From contig JAFXDV010000007.1 in the NCBI GenBank assembly GCA_017521125.1, positions 124,001 through 188,000 of the forward strand: a stretch of DNA of 64,000 bases. Reading direction: 5' to 3'. A program made the translations under genes and the position numbers. The DNA comes from Clostridia bacterium (GTDB taxonomy: Bacteria > Bacillota > Clostridia > Oscillospirales > Acutalibacteraceae). Position 1 is the stretch's first letter, and every line of letters starts with the position of its first letter. Under the pieces are notes generated by a model. That model had not been told where the DNA came from and searched no databases. It worked only from the letters and a program-made list of their open reading frames with translations. Below, one piece after another: positions 8,524 through 16,820 of the stretch.

Positions 8524-9975
8524 ATGAAAAGACCATTTGTTATTATAGGAATCTTATCTTTAATTCTTTCCTTTGCGGCGCTTTATCTCGGAAAGAATTG
8601 GATAATAGCGTTTTGTGTTTGTTTGCTTTTTTGCGGCGCAATACTTTACCTTGTAAAAAGAAAACTATTTTTAAGACTTGTCGTTCCTTTACTTGTTCTA
8701 ATCTTGGCAGTTGTTAATTATTTTTGTACGTTAAACAATATAAAGACTGTTGAAGAATTGCCCTTAGAAGAAATAACTGTAAAAGGGGTTGTTTGTGATA
8801 CCCCTAAAATTTATCCAAACGGACAGGCAGTAACCATAAAAAGCAAAGAACTAAAGGGCAAGGTGTGGGTTTTTTCCGGTGCTATTTATGATATAAAAAC
8901 AGGGGACACCATAACCCTTTCTATAAAACCGCAAAAAATGGATGAGTCTCAAAGAGCAAATAATTATTCACAGGGAATTTATCTAAGTGGTTTTCTAAAC
9001 CAACTAAAAAACGTAAATAGGCCCAAATTTTCTTTTTTAAGGTTAATGGCAGACTTCAGAGAATGGATAGAAAACACCATCTCCGCTAATTGTAATTTAG
9101 GGAATGAGCCACTACTTGTAGCTCTTACCACAGGAAATAAAAGTTATATAAATATATCAGACCAAAAGGCAATCAATAATGCAGGAGTCAGTCACATAAT
9201 GGCGGTTTCAGGACTTCATTTAGGAATTATTTGTCTTAACTTGGTGCATTTTTTAAGAAAACTAAAGGTAAATGATAAAATAATAGGTATTTGCGGACTG
9301 TCCACAGTCTTCTTGGTGCTTCTCGCTTGCGGATTTCAGATTTCTGCAATCAGAGCTTCTGTTGTTTATATAATATTGCTAATGGGCAATATCATCCATC
9401 GAAAAGGAGACGGACTTAACTCTCTTTTTGTAGCAATTACTTTAATAATAGCCGCAAATCCTCTTGTTGTGGGAAGCATAAGTTTTTTGTTGTCGGCAAG
9501 TTCAACCTTTGGAATTATCGTGCTTTATCCAATGATTTCAAAACTTCTCGGCGGAGTAAAACGTGGCGGAAGAATAGGCAAAATATTAAACAGCGGTTTG
9601 CAAATAGCCCTCGTTTCTTTTTCGGCAATAATTTGTTCAATGCCAGTATTAGTTTATTATTTTGAAAGTGTATCGACAGTTGCAATACTTGTCAATGTCC
9701 TAGTGCTTTTTGCCGCCAATCTTGTTTTGGTTTTAACAGTAATAGGACTTGTTATTTCCATAATTCCAATATTAAATATTATAAGTACAGCCTTATTTTT
9801 TCTTGCAGAAATCGGTATGGAATATTTTATGATGGTTGTAAGATTTTTCGGTAGCAGTAACCTAGTGTTATTATATATGAAAAAGGAAATGGTTGTTTTT
9901 TGGATTATATTTGCTGTAGCAATATTTATATTTTCATATTTAGGTGTTAAAAGGAGTGAAAAAAGTGGCTCTTAG
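8524..9975 (+). CDS. comEC: ComEC/Rec2 family competence protein, short form
   Basis: A 483-residue multi-spanning membrane protein. It has the N-terminal DUF4131-like region followed by the ComEC channel core with HIMAVSGLHLGI (about 224-235) and CGFQISAIRASVVYIILL. ComEC moves single-stranded DNA across the membrane in transformation. The C-terminal metallo-beta-lactamase domain found in the roughly 750-residue form is absent, and no frameshift is seen; the gene runs into holA, overlapping it by 11 bp. The pairing with holA is conserved in many Firmicutes. Function in DNA uptake is inference. Confidence 0.85.
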   Translation: MKRPFVIIGILSLILSFAALYLGKNWIIAFCVCLLFCGAILYLVKRKLFLRLVVPLLVLILAVVNYFCTLNNIKTVEELPLEEITVKGVVCDTPKIYPNGQAVTIKSKELKGKVWVFSGAIYDIKTGDTITLSIKPQKMDESQRANNYSQGIYLSGFLNQLKNVNRPKFSFLRLMADFREWIENTISANCNLGNEPLLVALTTGNKSYINISDQKAINNAGVSHIMAVSGLHLGIICLNLVHFLRKLKVNDKIIGICGLSTVFLVLLACGFQISAIRASVVYIILLMGNIIHRKGDGLNSLFVAITLIIAANPLVVGSISFLLSASSTFGIIVLYPMISKLLGGVKRGGRIGKILNSGLQIALVSFSAIICSMPVLVYYFESVSTVAILVNVLVLFAANLVLVLTVIGLVISIIPILNIISTALFFLAEIGMEYFMMVVRFFGSSNLVLLYMKKEMVVFWIIFAVAIFIFSYLGVKRSEKSGS

Positions 9976-11014
9976 CGAAAAAAGTCTTAAACAAAGCCTT
10001 GATAACGGCGCAATTTTACCTGTATACGTTATCGTAGGAAACGATAGCTTTTTAAAAACACAGGCAATGAATAGAATAATTAAAGCGGCAATCGGCGAGG
10101 ACGACGGTTTTAATCTAGTAACCTTTGAAAACGATTGCGATTTAGAGGTTTTATATAACGAACTTAGCAGCTGCTCCTTTACCTCAGATAAAAAATGCGT
10201 TGTTTTAAGCGACTATGACGTAGACAAATGCTCAAAAAACGAGTTTGATAGTCTGTTAGAGCTCGCAGGCACAAAATATGAAACATCGGTTTTCATAATA
10301 TATTTTGATGCTATTGTTTACGACCCTAAAAAATCAAGCAAAATCAAGGAACTTATGAAAGCGGCAGAGGGTGTCGGCGGAAGTTCTGTAATAATTGACC
10401 ATAGAACCAAGGAAGAACTTGTAAGACAGCTTGTAGCCTCGGCTAAAAAGCGAAACTGCACGCTTTCTAACTCTAATGCAAGCTATTTCATTGACAGCTG
10501 CTCTACCGATATAAACACTCTTTTAAATGAGCTTGAAAAACTTTGCCTATATGTAAAACAGGGCGAGATTACTAAAGAAATTATAGACTCGGTTGCAGTA
10601 AAATCGGTGGAAGCATCAATATTTGATTTATCTAAAAAAATCATAGCAGGGGATACGGCAGGGGCTATGAAACTCCTTGACGACCTTTATTATATGAGGG
10701 TCGCTCCGGATTTGATAATTCATCAGATTGGACAGGCTTTTGTTGATTTGTATAGAGCAAGTGCCGCTAAAAAACAAGGCGTGGCTCCAGAAAGTGCGGC
10801 GCAAGACTTTAATATGAAAAACACCGCTTTCAGACTTAAAAACGCCTCATATCAACTGGGCAAATACGATGATAACAAAATAAAACTTTCTTTTGATGCT
10901 ATAATAAGCGCCGAAAGAGAAAACAAAAGCTATTCAACCGATGCTAGAGTTATTATTGAAAAACTTATAGTAAGGCTTATTTATATAATGAAAACGGGTG
11001 AAGCCCTTGATTAA
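9965..11014 (+). CDS. holA: DNA polymerase III subunit delta
   Basis: A 349-residue clamp-loader subunit that opens the beta sliding clamp. The N terminus ILPVYVIVGNDSFLKTQAMNRII and the later segment VEASIFDLSKKIIAGD-AMKLLDDL are typical of HolA. GTG 9965 is the start because AAGGAG (9951-9956) precedes it by 8 nt; it overlaps comEC. The downstream RNase M5 gene begins inside its last codons. Confidence 0.93.
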   Translation: MALSEKSLKQSLDNGAILPVYVIVGNDSFLKTQAMNRIIKAAIGEDDGFNLVTFENDCDLEVLYNELSSCSFTSDKKCVVLSDYDVDKCSKNEFDSLLELAGTKYETSVFIIYFDAIVYDPKKSSKIKELMKAAEGVGGSSVIIDHRTKEELVRQLVASAKKRNCTLSNSNASYFIDSCSTDINTLLNELEKLCLYVKQGEITKEIIDSVAVKSVEASIFDLSKKIIAGDTAGAMKLLDDLYYMRVAPDLIIHQIGQAFVDLYRASAAKKQGVAPESAAQDFNMKNTAFRLKNASYQLGKYDDNKIKLSFDAIISAERENKSYSTDARVIIEKLIVRLIYIMKTGEALD

Positions 11015-11609
11015 GTTAAAACAGGCGGTTATAGTCGAGGGAAAGTACGACAAAATTCGACTAAGTAATATAATTGACAGTGTTATAATAACTACAGATG
11101 GTTTTGGAATCTTTAAGAGTGAGGAAAAGAAAGAACTCATAAAACTTTTCTCCCAAAAAAGCGGTATTATTATAATGACCGATAGCGATAATGCAGGGCA
11201 GATGATAAGAAACTTTGTTGCAAAGCTTTGCAAAACAAGTGAAATTACAAACGTTTATCTCCCAAGCATAAAAGGTAAGGAAAAGAGAAAATCCAAGGCG
11301 AGTGCCGAGGGAATTTTAGGAGTAGAAGGTACCGACGACAGTATAATTATCGAGGCTTTAAAAAAAGCAGGAGTAATGAGCGAAAAGACCACAGAAAACA
11401 CTCACAAGGTTAGCAAGACCGATTTCTATAATCTTGGAATCTCAGGTGGAGAAAATAGTAAGGCTAAAAGAGAGGGACTTTGCAAGTTTTTAAAGTTACC
11501 TTCTTGCCTTACGGCAAATTCTTTACTCCAGGCAGTTAATACCCTTTATACCTATGACGAATTTTTAGGCGAGGTGGAAAAATGGCGGCAAGACAAGGCT
11601 CAAAATTAA
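11007..11609 (+). CDS. rnmV: Ribonuclease M5
   Basis: A 200-residue TOPRIM nuclease that matures 5S rRNA in Gram-positive bacteria. The TOPRIM motifs are VIVEGKYDK near the N terminus and TDSDNAGQMIR about residue 55. TTG 11007 is chosen because the protein then starts MIKLKQAVIVEGK, like the family, with GGGTGA 5 nt upstream; GTG 10998 is an alternative. It overlaps holA and then the WYL regulator, forming a tight four-gene operon with comEC and holA. Confidence 0.9.
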   Translation: MIKLKQAVIVEGKYDKIRLSNIIDSVIITTDGFGIFKSEEKKELIKLFSQKSGIIIMTDSDNAGQMIRNFVAKLCKTSEITNVYLPSIKGKEKRKSKASAEGILGVEGTDDSIIIEALKKAGVMSEKTTENTHKVSKTDFYNLGISGGENSKAKREGLCKFLKLPSCLTANSLLQAVNTLYTYDEFLGEVEKWRQDKAQN

Positions 11610-12583
11610 AAATTCTTTATATAGTGGATATTTTACGTAAATATTCAGACGAGCAAAACCCTATTACCGCTACCGAAATATGTGAGCATTTAGCTAAACT
11701 TGGCGTTACTGCAGAACGCAAAGCCATTTATGACGATATAGAAAACCTGATATTTTACGGTTTTGATATTATAAAAACAAGGGGTAGTAAATCGGGATAT
11801 TTTATGGCTTCCCGTGAACTTGAAATGCCCGAAATATATCTTTTGACCGATGCAGTTCAAGCGGCAGATTTTATAACCCCTAAAAAAACAAGAGAGCTTG
11901 TTAATAAGCTTGACGATATGCTTTCTGATAAACAGGCAAAAAAACGAGAAAAAAGTGTTTATATTGAAAAACGTCACAAATGCGATAACGAGGAAATTTA
12001 TCTTAGCATTGATACCTTAAGACAGGCTATCGAGGAAAGAAAAAAAGCAACACTTCGTTACGGAACCAGAAAGCTAAGAGATGACAGAAAAATTATTTTA
12101 GAGGAAAAGGAGTTTACCGTCAGTCCCTACGCTCTTGTGTGGGTGGATGACCATTATTACCTTATATGTAATAACGAAAAGTACGACAACCTTTTACATC
12201 TGCGACTTGACAGAATGAAAAAGGTGACAAAAACTGAGGAGAAATTCCGCCATTTCAGTGAGGTAAGTGAATATACCGACAATTTCCATATTGCTGACTA
12301 TATCTCAAAAACTTTTAATATGTTTGGCGGAGAGCTTACTGAAATCGAGCTTAGTTGTGACGTAAAGCTCTTAGAACAGGTTATTGATAGGTTCTCAGAT
12401 AAAATACATATTATAAAATTAGAAGAGGGAAAATTTAATTTCCGTGTAAACGCCCTTATAAGTGACGGACTTGTTAGTTGGATTACCCAGTTTGATAGGG
12501 GAATAGAGGTAATATCCCCCTTGAAACTACGTGATATGATAGTAAAAAAGGCAGAAAATATGCTGTTGGTCTATAAAAAATAA
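11582..12583 (+). CDS. WYL domain transcriptional regulator
   Basis: A 333-residue regulator with an N-terminal winged HTH (about 10-65, DEQNPITATEICEHLAKLGVTAERKAIYDDI) and a central WYL domain containing VSPYALVWVDDHYYLICNN, followed by the WCX extension. WYL proteins bind DNA or nucleic-acid ligands and often control DNA-damage or defence genes. The start overlaps rnmV by 28 bp and has AGGTGG upstream. Its targets cannot be told from context. Confidence 0.88.
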   Translation: MAARQGSKLKILYIVDILRKYSDEQNPITATEICEHLAKLGVTAERKAIYDDIENLIFYGFDIIKTRGSKSGYFMASRELEMPEIYLLTDAVQAADFITPKKTRELVNKLDDMLSDKQAKKREKSVYIEKRHKCDNEEIYLSIDTLRQAIEERKKATLRYGTRKLRDDRKIILEEKEFTVSPYALVWVDDHYYLICNNEKYDNLLHLRLDRMKKVTKTEEKFRHFSEVSEYTDNFHIADYISKTFNMFGGELTEIELSCDVKLLEQVIDRFSDKIHIIKLEEGKFNFRVNALISDGLVSWITQFDRGIEVISPLKLRDMIVKKAENMLLVYKK

Positions 12584-12600
12584 AAACTTGCAAAAATCAC

Positions 12601-12629
12601 TTGATTTTTTTGCAGGATATATGTATAAT
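12601..12629 (+). promoter_or_regulatory. Promoter of tRNA-Ser
   Basis: TTGATT (12601-12606), 17 nt, TATAAT (12624-12629). Confidence 0.75.
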
Positions 12630-12644
12630 AGATTTCGGCAGTTT

Positions 12645-12736
12645 GGAGAGATGGCTGAGCTGGTCTAAGGCGCACGATTGGAAATCGTGTGTACACTAAT
12701 ACTGTACCGAGGGTTCGAATCCCTCTCTCTCCGCCA
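12645..12736 (+). tRNA. tRNA-Ser(GGA)
   Basis: A 92-nt class II tRNA with acceptor stem GGAGAGA/TCTCTCC, encoded CCA, a long variable arm, T-loop TTCGAAT and anticodon loop TTGGAAA, giving anticodon GGA. Confidence 0.96.
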
Positions 12737-12826
12737 AAACGAAAGCACCCGAATGGGTGCTTTTTGTTTTGGCGGAGAGTATCCCGGAAAGCCAAAATTA
12801 AAGCACCCGAATGGGTGCTTTTTGTT
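12727..12826. repeat. Minimal tRNA-tail cassette after tRNA-Ser with duplicated terminator
   Basis: The tRNA 3' end and flank (12727-12740, CTCTCCGCCAAAAC) are repeated inverted at 12766-12779 (GTTTTGGCGGAGAG), enclosing a terminator (12744-12765, AAGCACCC-GAAT-GGGTGCTT). A second CCA-ending segment (GGAAAGCCA) follows and then an identical second terminator hairpin (12801-12820). The order tail, terminator, antisense tail, CCA end, terminator matches the longer cassette at tRNA-Arg. Confidence 0.75.
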
Positions 12827-12831
12827 CTACC

Positions 12832-12860
12832 TTGAAAATACCATTTTATAATGATATAAT
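12832..12860 (+). promoter_or_regulatory. Promoter of the serine hydrolase gene
   Basis: TTGAAA (12832-12837), 17 nt, TATAAT (12855-12860). Confidence 0.75.
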
Positions 12861-12891
12861 AAGCAAAGTTATAATACTTAAGGAGAATATA

Positions 12892-14070
12892 ATGAGCCTT
12901 TTAGATTTAAAAAATTTTATGGACAGTCTGACAAATTGGCTTATACCGGGAAACAGCGTTTGTGTTTACCACAAAAACAGGGAAGTTTTCAGATATAGCA
13001 GCGGATACAGTGATGTGGAAACAAAGGAGCCTATGAGCGCAGATAAATACATAAATATTTATTCTTGTTCCAAGATTACAACAGTAGTTGCGGCAATGCA
13101 GCTTGTGGAAAAGGGAATAATAAACCTCTCTGACCCACTGTATAAATATATTCCTGCTTATAAAAATATGATGGTTAAGCAGCCTAACGGCAGTATTGAA
13201 CCGGCAAAGAACGTTATAACCATAGAGAATTTACTTACCATGACGGCAGGTCTTACCTATGGTCTTAATACTAAAGGTATGAAAAAAGCAAGAGAAATTA
13301 CAGGCGGAAAGATGGATACCGTAACCGTTGCGGAATGTATTGCTGAGGATCCCTTAGCATTTGAACCAGGTGCCATATGGGGTTATAGCTTAGGTCTTGA
13401 CGTTTTGGCAGCGGTTGTAGAAATAGTAACAAACAAACGCTTTGCAGATTATGTGCGTGACAATATTTTCTTGCCCTGCGATATGACAAAGTCGTTTTAT
13501 CATATAAACGAAGAAATAAAGAAAAATATGGCCTCTCAGTATCGATACGAAACTAAGGGTAAATTTGATGCGGTAGCCTCACAAAGAGGGGATGACAAAT
13601 CTCAAGAGGGCAAACTTGTGAACGTAGGACTCCAAAACGTTTTCGTTTTAGGAGAGAATTACGATAGCGGCGGTGGCGGAATTATTACTACCGTGGCAGA
13701 TTATGCAAAACTTGGAAATGCTTTGGCAAATTTTGGTGTAGCGGCTACAGGAGAGCGAATTTTAACTAAAAACTCTATTGAAGAAATCAGACGCAACCGC
13801 CTAAACGCAGAGCAACTAAATGTATTTAACTGGTCGCAGCTTACAGGCTACGGATACGGCCTTGGCGTCAGAACTTTAATGGATAAGGAATCTTCAGGTA
13901 GCAACGGTTCTTTAAAAGAGTTCGGTTGGGGCGGTGCGGCAGGAGCTACAATGCTCATAGACCCTGATAAAGAATTTTCATTTTTCTATGCTCACCATAT
14001 GTTAAATCCTCAGGAGGAATATTATCAGCCAAGACTCAGAAATGCTGCATACAAGTATTTTGAAGAATAA
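12892..14070 (+). CDS. Serine hydrolase, beta-lactamase/class C family
   Basis: A 392-residue protein of the beta-lactamase fold (PF00144). The nucleophile motif SxxK is S58-CSK61, and AIWGYSLGLDVLAAVVE supplies the second catalytic tyrosine region. The ATG at 12892 follows AAGGAG by 6 nt, and an upstream in-frame ATG is rejected because it lies before the promoter. There is no signal peptide, so it is probably cytoplasmic and more likely an esterase or peptidase than an antibiotic-degrading enzyme. The substrate is unknown. Confidence 0.85.
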   Translation: MSLLDLKNFMDSLTNWLIPGNSVCVYHKNREVFRYSSGYSDVETKEPMSADKYINIYSCSKITTVVAAMQLVEKGIINLSDPLYKYIPAYKNMMVKQPNGSIEPAKNVITIENLLTMTAGLTYGLNTKGMKKAREITGGKMDTVTVAECIAEDPLAFEPGAIWGYSLGLDVLAAVVEIVTNKRFADYVRDNIFLPCDMTKSFYHINEEIKKNMASQYRYETKGKFDAVASQRGDDKSQEGKLVNVGLQNVFVLGENYDSGGGGIITTVADYAKLGNALANFGVAATGERILTKNSIEEIRRNRLNAEQLNVFNWSQLTGYGYGLGVRTLMDKESSGSNGSLKEFGWGGAAGATMLIDPDKEFSFFYAHHMLNPQEEYYQPRLRNAAYKYFEE

Positions 14071-14112
14071 TTAAATAAAATGGGCATACTGTATGATGAG
14101 GTGTGCCGTAAT

Positions 14113-14961
14113 ATGAAAAGTACAGTAAAATCCTATTTAATAATAAGTATAGGAACGTTTATGATGGCGGTAGGTATTTACTTTTTTGAATTTCCAAACG
14201 GATTTTCAACAGGTGGAGTAAGCGGCATTGCCATTATACTTAGCCGAGTGATAGACGGACTATCTCCTACCAAAATAGCAACAATATTAAATTTTTTGCT
14301 AATTTTGGTAGGGCTTGTTATTTTAGGGAGAAAGTTTGCCTTTAAAACAGCGTTTACAACAGGCCTACTGTCACTCTTTTTAAATTTGTTTGAAAACTTT
14401 TTGTCGCACGACATTCCATTTACCAATCAAAAACTCTTGGAACTTTTTATTGATATGATTTTAATTTCCTTGGGTGCGGCACTTATATTCAACGAGGAAG
14501 CAAGTTCAGGCGGCACCGATATAATCGCCCTGATAATAAAGAAATTTTTCAAGGTGAAAATAGGCAAAGCTCTACTGATGGTAGACGGTTTTGTGATTCT
14601 TGGAGCATTTTTACTGTTGGGAATAGAAATTGGTTTCTTTTCTTTATTTGCCTTAGTCATAAGAGCACTGGTGGTAGATAGTGCAATAGAAAGCCTAAAA
14701 GGTACAAAGTTTTTTATTATAATAACCAACGAGCATATGAAAATTATAGATTTTATAACCCATGATTTAGAAAGGGGAGCCACCCTTTTAAACAACTGCG
14801 AGGGCGCCTATGAAAAATGTTCAAAAAAGGCAATTATTTCTGTGGTGGAGAAAAAACAAGCAGTGTTTTTAAAACACAAAATAAAGGAACTCGACCCCAA
14901 CGCCTTTACAATTATCGGAACCTCTAGCGATATAATAGGTAACGGCTTTTCAAGTCTGTAA
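14113..14961 (+). CDS. YitT family membrane protein
   Basis: A 282-residue protein with five to six membrane segments in the N-terminal two thirds (DUF161; GVSGIAIILSR and the motif SSGGTDIIALI) and a C-terminal cytoplasmic DUF2179 domain (AIISVVEKKQAVFLKHKIKELDPNAFTIIGTSSDIIGNGF). Function is unknown; the family is widespread in Firmicutes. ATG 14113 is preferred because GAGGTG is 9 nt upstream; ATG 14080 is possible. It lies 42 bp after the serine hydrolase and may share its transcript. Confidence 0.88.
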   Translation: MKSTVKSYLIISIGTFMMAVGIYFFEFPNGFSTGGVSGIAIILSRVIDGLSPTKIATILNFLLILVGLVILGRKFAFKTAFTTGLLSLFLNLFENFLSHDIPFTNQKLLELFIDMILISLGAALIFNEEASSGGTDIIALIIKKFFKVKIGKALLMVDGFVILGAFLLLGIEIGFFSLFALVIRALVVDSAIESLKGTKFFIIITNEHMKIIDFITHDLERGATLLNNCEGAYEKCSKKAIISVVEKKQAVFLKHKIKELDPNAFTIIGTSSDIIGNGFSSL

Positions 14962-14991
14962 TTGACTAATAAACAGTCTGTGTGTTATAAT
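14962..14991 (+). promoter_or_regulatory. Promoter of tRNA-Arg
   Basis: TTGACT (14962-14967), 18 nt, TATAAT (14986-14991). Confidence 0.8.
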
Positions 14992-15004
14992 TAAAGGGTA
15001 GCTT

Positions 15005-15081
15005 CTGCCCGTGGCGCAGCTGGATAACGCAGCAGATTCCGATTCTGAAGACCGGGGGTTCGAATCCCTTCGGGCAGGCCA
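15005..15081 (+). tRNA. tRNA-Arg(CCG)
   Basis: A 77-nt tRNA with acceptor CTGCCCG/CGGGCAG, discriminator G, encoded CCA, T-loop TTCGAAT and anticodon loop TTCCGAT, giving anticodon CCG. Its last 21 bases are repeated exactly at 15269-15289. Confidence 0.95.
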
Positions 15082-15130
15082 ATTATAAAGGAGTAGTGTC
15101 GTAAGATGCTACTCCTTTATAATCTTTTGT
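15082..15130 (+). terminator. Terminator of tRNA-Arg (T1 of the cassette)
   Basis: Perfect 15-bp stem (15082-15096 with 15109-15123), 12-nt loop, then CTTTTGT. It starts directly after the CCA. Confidence 0.85.
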
Positions 15131-15289
15131 ATAAAAAGGGATTCGAACCCGCAAGGGTCTGTCGTGAAGGAAAACAGTACGGTGTACTGTTTTTTAGACA
15201 GAGCGGTGAAGTCGGGTACTGTTGCCAAAGGCAACGGTCGACAAGCCATAAGTATGCAAAGCAGACGGCGAATCCCTTCGGGCAGGCCA
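15082..15289 (+). repeat. tRNA-Arg tail cassette bounded by a 21-bp direct repeat
   Basis: A 208-bp insert between the tRNA-Arg 3' end (15061-15081) and an exact 21-bp copy of that end (15269-15289). After the terminator it holds an antisense T-arm (GGGATTCGAACCC, 15138-15150), a hairpin AAAACAGTAC-GGT-GTACTGTTTT (15171-15193), and GTTGCC-AAA-GGCAAC (15221-15235). The segment 15145-15195 aligns without gaps to 34504-34554 near tRNA-Pro (about 46 of 51 identical). No convincing gene is inside. Confidence 0.85.
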
Positions 15290-15290
15290 G

Positions 15291-15321
15291 AAAAAAGCAT
15301 CGGCTTTGTCGGTGCTTTTTT
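15291..15321 (+). terminator. Second terminator after the duplicated tRNA tail (T2)
   Basis: AAAAAAGCATCG / CGGTGCTTTTTT around a 7-nt loop, ending in six T. It follows the duplicated CCA end by one base, as T1 follows the real tRNA. Confidence 0.8.
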
Positions 15322-15323
15322 CA

Positions 15324-15424
15324 ATGAAATTCGCCTTTCGGCGAGTGAAATAGCTTCGCTATGAAATACACTACGTGTGTGAAATATTTGCTTTGCAAAT
15401 GTTTTGATGCGAATTTTATTTCAC
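15324..15424. repeat. Multi-branched hairpin array punctuated by GAAAT
   Basis: Short hairpins (CGCC-TTT-CGGCG, ATAGC-TTC-GCTAT, ACAC-TAC-GTGT, ATTTGC-TTT-GCAAAT) are separated by TGAAAT units. The ends GAAATTCGC and GCGAATTTTATTTC pair, closing the whole into a clover-like fold. The rest of this intergenic region, to 15514, shows nothing I can name. Confidence 0.7.
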
Positions 15425-15514
15425 ATTCGGTGGAACACAGAATATTTCATTAATATGTTATTAGGTATTTTTGTAGTTTAAAATAACGGAGGTTCGAGGC
15501 CTTTTAAATCAGTA

Positions 15515-15543
15515 TTGCATTTTGCCAGAAAGCAATGTATAAT
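15515..15543 (+). promoter_or_regulatory. Promoter of the MFS gene
   Basis: TTGCAT (15515-15520), 17 nt, TATAAT (15538-15543). Confidence 0.7.
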
Positions 15544-15584
15544 AAAGCGACTGAAGACTACCAAACACTTAGAGGACTATCATT

Positions 15585-16775
15585 ATGACAAAGCAAAAAA
15601 ATTACAAAAAAACACTAAAAGCTTGTTATCTTGGCTTTGTAACACAGGCGATTTCGGCAAATTTCACCCCTCTACTTTTTTTAACCTTTAAAGGCACCTA
15701 TGGAATTCCTCTCGAAAAGATTGGAATGATTCCAATGGTATTCTTTTTCACACAGCTTGTTGTTGACCTTGCGGCTACCAAATATGCCGACAAAATAGGA
15801 TATCGCAGATGTATTGTTGCATCCCAAGTATTATCTGCCGCCGGACTTGTTTTAATGGCAATTCTGCCCGATATCATCCACAATGCCTTTGTGGGCATAT
15901 TGATTTCAGTAGTGCTCTATGCCGTGGGAAGCGGTCTTATTGAGGTTTTAGTAAGCCCTATCGTTGAGGCTTGTCCCTTTGAAAACAAGGATGGAGTAAT
16001 GAGTATCTTACATTCCTTCTACTGTTGGGGTGCTATGGGAGTAATTTTAGGCTCCACCTTCTTTTTTGTCATTTTTGGCGTGGAAAATTGGAGAATACTA
16101 ACTTTCATTTGGGCGTTGGTACCGCTATACAACACCTTTAATTTCATTAACTGCCCCATTGAGCGATTGGTTGAGGAAGGCAAAAGTATGGGCATTAGTA
16201 GACTGCTAAAAACGCCAATTTTCTGGTTGATGATAATACTTATGGTGTGCGCAGGTGCATCAGAAACCTCTATGTTTCAGTGGGCATCTGCTTTTGCAGA
16301 ATCTGCTATTGGTGTTTCAAAAACGGTTGGCGATTTGGCAGGACCTTGCCTTTTTGCAATGTTTATGGGTATTGCCCGTGTGTTCTACGGGAAATTTAGT
16401 GAAAAGCTTGATTTAACCAAAGCAATGCTTGTTTGCGGAGTTTTGTGCGCCGGTTGTTATTTGTTGGCTTCACTGTCTACCTTGCCGATTCTTGGGCTTA
16501 TTGGTTGCGCCCTTTGTGGTTTGGCTGTCGGTATTATGTGGCCCGGAACTATCAGTATATCCTCTAAGCATTGTCCAAGAGGCTCAACCGCAATGTTTGC
16601 TTTCTTAGCGTTAGCAGGGGACCTGGGTGCCACAGTGAGTCCTACTATGGTGGGAAGTATTTCGGGAATGGCAGATGGCAATCTGAAAGCGGGATTGCTT
16701 GTTGCAACCGTTTTCCCCGCAATACTTGTGGCGTGTTTACTCATTTTATACAGATTAAAAAACAATAAATCATAA
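15585..16775 (+). CDS. MFS transporter
   Basis: A 396-residue major facilitator protein with about twelve membrane segments and the loop motif KYADKIGYRRCIVASQ between helices 2 and 3. The start has AGAGGA 8 nt upstream. Family members of this type (FucP-like) import sugars or similar small solutes, but no substrate can be assigned. It is a single-gene unit between the tRNA-Arg cassette and a convergent terminator. Confidence 0.88.
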   Translation: MTKQKNYKKTLKACYLGFVTQAISANFTPLLFLTFKGTYGIPLEKIGMIPMVFFFTQLVVDLAATKYADKIGYRRCIVASQVLSAAGLVLMAILPDIIHNAFVGILISVVLYAVGSGLIEVLVSPIVEACPFENKDGVMSILHSFYCWGAMGVILGSTFFFVIFGVENWRILTFIWALVPLYNTFNFINCPIERLVEEGKSMGISRLLKTPIFWLMIILMVCAGASETSMFQWASAFAESAIGVSKTVGDLAGPCLFAMFMGIARVFYGKFSEKLDLTKAMLVCGVLCAGCYLLASLSTLPILGLIGCALCGLAVGIMWPGTISISSKHCPRGSTAMFAFLALAGDLGATVSPTMVGSISGMADGNLKAGLLVATVFPAILVACLLILYRLKNNKS

Positions 16776-16780
16776 TTCTA

Positions 16781-16807
16781 ACGCCCACACATTCAATGTG
16801 TGGGCGT
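16781..16807. terminator. Bidirectional hairpin between the MFS gene and sigK
   Basis: Perfect 13-bp stem ACGCCCACACATT / AATGTGTGGGCGT with a single-base loop. The T tracts are weak on both sides. Confidence 0.65.
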
Positions 16808-16820
16808 GTGTATTTTGATG

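Noticed and set aside
12571..12795. Minus-strand open frame across tRNA-Ser
   Set aside because: It is antisense to the tRNA and shows the well-known spurious GERGIRTL-type peptide; no ribosome binding site or family match.
15106..15364. Open frames of 66-73 codons inside the tRNA-Arg cassette
   Set aside because: They read through terminators, an antisense T-arm and a tRNA tail copy; no protein family features.
15324..15424. CRISPR array
   Set aside because: The repeated units are short hairpins of different sequence with common GAAAT spacers, not constant repeats with unique spacers, and no cas genes occur in the window.
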